Source of the DNA: Candidatus Symbiothrix sp.
GTDB taxonomy: Bacteria > Bacteroidota > Bacteroidia > Bacteroidales > Azobacteroidaceae
DNA: 8,100 nt
NCBI GenBank assembly: GCA_031284765.1
Contig: JAITXK010000055.1
Location: 1-8,100 of the forward strand
Reading direction: 5' to 3'
A program made the translations under genes and the position numbers. Below are positions 6,349 through 8,100 of this stretch, piece after piece. Position 1 is the first letter of the stretch. The number at the start of each line of letters is the position of its first letter. The notes below the pieces were generated by a model, which was not told where the DNA came from, made no database searches, and saw nothing but the letters and a program-made list of their open reading frames with translations.

Positions 6349-8100
6349 ATGCGAAAAACTTACAATTCATATTGGTTATTGATGATTGGTCTGCTGGTTT
6401 GTAGAGCATTGGATGCACAAAATCAGTTGACCAATATTCCTGCCTTATATATTACAACAGAAACCGGAACTAATCCGACAAGCAAAGAAGTATATCAGGC
6501 GGGACATATAATGATCAAAAGTTCCGATCCGACAGAAGTTTTGGATATGGATGTGGAAATTCGTGGACGTGGCAATTCTACTTGGGGCTTGGCCAAAAAG
6601 CCTTATCGCATTAAATTAGCAAACAAGCAACACTTATTAAATATGCCGGCCGAAGCCAAAATTTGGGTTCTGTTGGCTAATTATGGAGATAAAACATTAA
6701 TTCGTAATGCTTTGGCTTTTGAAATTGGCAAGTTGCTGGAGTTTGAATATACTCCTGCTTACCGTTTCGTAGATCTCTATCTCAATGGCGCATATCAGGG
6801 AAATTACATGCTAACTGATCAGGTTGAAGTGAAAAAAAACCGTGTTCCGGTGCAGGAACAAGCCTTGGGAACAACGGCGCTTCCCGATTTGTCCGGCGGT
6901 TACTTATTGGAAGTAGATGGGTTTGGAGGCTCCGAGCCGGTGCATTTTAATACCTCCCACAACATGACGGTTACGGTAAAATATCCGAAAGATGATGAGA
7001 TTACCTCGGAACAATTGACTTATATAAAAAAATTCACACAAACATTTGAAGATGCGTTATTTTCCTCGAATTTCAAAAATCCAACATCAGGCTATCGGGC
7101 TTATGTGGACGAACATTCCCTGATCAATTGGTATATCGCTTGCGAATTGACCGGAAATCCGGATGCTTTTTGGAGTATTTATATGTATAAATACCGCAAT
7201 AGCGATAAATTGTATTTTGGCCCTTTATGGGATTTTGACATTGCATTCAACAACGATGACCGTCTCGGTGATGCCGTACAAAAACTCATGCGGAATAGCG
7301 CTCATGACCCCAAAGCCTGGATAAAAAGGATGTGGGAAGATCCGTGGTTCAAACAGGCAGTCAATACCCGTTGGTTACAGTTGCTTGCAGATAAAAAGAT
7401 TAGTGAAACCTTATTGGGAGCCATAGATGCTATTGTGTCGGAAATAAATGCCTCTCAAAAAGAAAATTTTAAGAAATGGAATAATCTGAACACCAAAATT
7501 TTCAGGGAACCATTTTTATTTCCCACTTATCAGGGAGGAATCAATTTTCTGAAGCAATATATTCAAACGCGGGTGAGTTTTTTAACGACATCGTTTGCTT
7601 CTGATCTTCCGGAGGAAGTCTCTGTTCCTTTTGTGGCAGAACCCTATTATTATTCCATTACAAATAAAAATTCAACGAACCGGATAACCGTTAGCGACCC
7701 ATCTACTGAATTGGATCAACCCTTAGTCATGTGGAGTGCAGCACCGGACGATTATAGTCAGGAATGGAAATTCGTTTCACTCGGTGATGGCGTCTATCAA
7801 ATCATCAATCGCAATTCGGAATTGGCTATTGCCGGTAATGGTTATAGCAATAATTTGATACAAGTTACTCCTTCCGCAACGGATAAAAAACAGCAATGGC
7901 GTGTAGTGCCGGTGTCAACAGGCAATTTATACGGTTTAATTAACGAATCGTCCCATTATTCGATCAACAACAGCGGCGGAAACAAAAGTAACGGAACGCC
8001 GGCAATTGAATATACCGAACGGATCACGGAAAGCGCCAACCAGCAATGGTATATTCAAAAAGTCAATATCATTGTCATTGAAATACCTACACCGATAGAT
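6349..8100 (+). CDS. CotH-type kinase-like secreted protein with C-terminal ricin-type region (3' end beyond window)
   Basis: The frame is open from ATG 6349 to the last base: 584 residues and no stop, so the gene is partial at its 3' end. The signal peptide (1-23) ends ALDA before Gln24. LLVC at 15-18 is not a proper lipobox because Val precedes Cys. The CotH-like domain spans about 30-420: IRGRGNSTW (71-79), KKPYRIKL (83-90), VLLANYGDKTLIRNALAFE (107-125), LYLNGAYQGNYMLTDQVE (143-160), GGYLLEVDG, and FGPLWDFDIAF (290-300). Bacillus CotH is an atypical protein kinase acting on spore-coat proteins. The WDFD segment (Asp295, Asp297) contains the conserved metal-binding Asp, and a Lys in KKPYRIK is the likely nucleotide contact; these roles are inferred from the family. 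From about 433 a ricin-type region follows, with QEW (471-473), IINRNSELAI (485-494), QQW (515-517) and QQW (565-567). The sequence then enters a linker (IEIPTPID), after which a T9SS sorting domain would be expected. Substrate unknown; no spore context is present. Confidence 0.88.
   Translation, partial: MRKTYNSYWLLMIGLLVCRALDAQNQLTNIPALYITTETGTNPTSKEVYQAGHIMIKSSDPTEVLDMDVEIRGRGNSTWGLAKKPYRIKLANKQHLLNMPAEAKIWVLLANYGDKTLIRNALAFEIGKLLEFEYTPAYRFVDLYLNGAYQGNYMLTDQVEVKKNRVPVQEQALGTTALPDLSGGYLLEVDGFGGSEPVHFNTSHNMTVTVKYPKDDEITSEQLTYIKKFTQTFEDALFSSNFKNPTSGYRAYVDEHSLINWYIACELTGNPDAFWSIYMYKYRNSDKLYFGPLWDFDIAFNNDDRLGDAVQKLMRNSAHDPKAWIKRMWEDPWFKQAVNTRWLQLLADKKISETLLGAIDAIVSEINASQKENFKKWNNLNTKIFREPFLFPTYQGGINFLKQYIQTRVSFLTTSFASDLPEEVSVPFVAEPYYYSITNKNSTNRITVSDPSTELDQPLVMWSAAPDDYSQEWKFVSLGDGVYQIINRNSELAIAGNGYSNNLIQVTPSATDKKQQWRVVPVSTGNLYGLINESSHYSINNSGGNKSNGTPAIEYTERITESANQQWYIQKVNIIVIEIPTPID

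Noticed and set aside
6394..6405. Cys18 of the CotH-like protein as a lipoprotein anchor
   Set aside because: The residues before Cys are Leu-Leu-Val. A lipobox needs a small residue (Gly, Ala or Ser) just before Cys, and a good signal peptidase I site lies at Ala23/Gln24.

Overview
The window looks like chromosomal DNA of a Bacteroidota bacterium, most likely a Bacteroidales member. Three things point there. Two intergenic gaps carry the phylum's vegetative promoter (TTTG, 19-base spacer, TAnnTTTG). There are no clear Shine-Dalgarno sequences, only A/T-rich leaders. The gene content is typical of the group: a DUF6057-type membrane protein, a PD40 lipoprotein with a haem motif, a DUF4874/DUF4832 protein, a CotH-like protein, and a C-terminus resembling type IX secretion (T9SS) sorting domains. 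All five genes are on the + strand, and no RNA genes, CRISPR arrays or mobile elements were seen.

Region 1 (1-3264) is a tight two-gene unit. It encodes a polytopic inner-membrane protein with a large soluble C-terminal half, followed 12 bases later by a lipoprotein with one c-type haem motif (CMNCH) and at least four PD40/TolB-like beta-propeller repeats. The function of the pair is unknown; an envelope role, possibly redox-linked, is inferred.

Region 2 (3265-6207) starts with a 138-base gap holding a promoter. Next comes a secreted protein with two ricin-type (beta-trefoil-like) regions and a T9SS-like C-terminus, and 18 bases later a secreted DUF4874/DUF4832 protein that is probably glycoside-hydrolase-like.

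Region 3 (6208-8100) starts with a 141-base gap holding a second, near-ideal promoter. A CotH-type kinase-like secreted protein follows; its C-terminal part is another ricin-type region. This gene is still open at the window end.

Regions 2 and 3 read as a small cluster of exported, probably surface-associated proteins. They share a ricin-like binding module and join it to a probable glycan-active barrel and to a CotH-like catalytic domain. A shared role in binding and modifying a glycan or glycoprotein is inference. No gene here is a canonical, well-characterised system.
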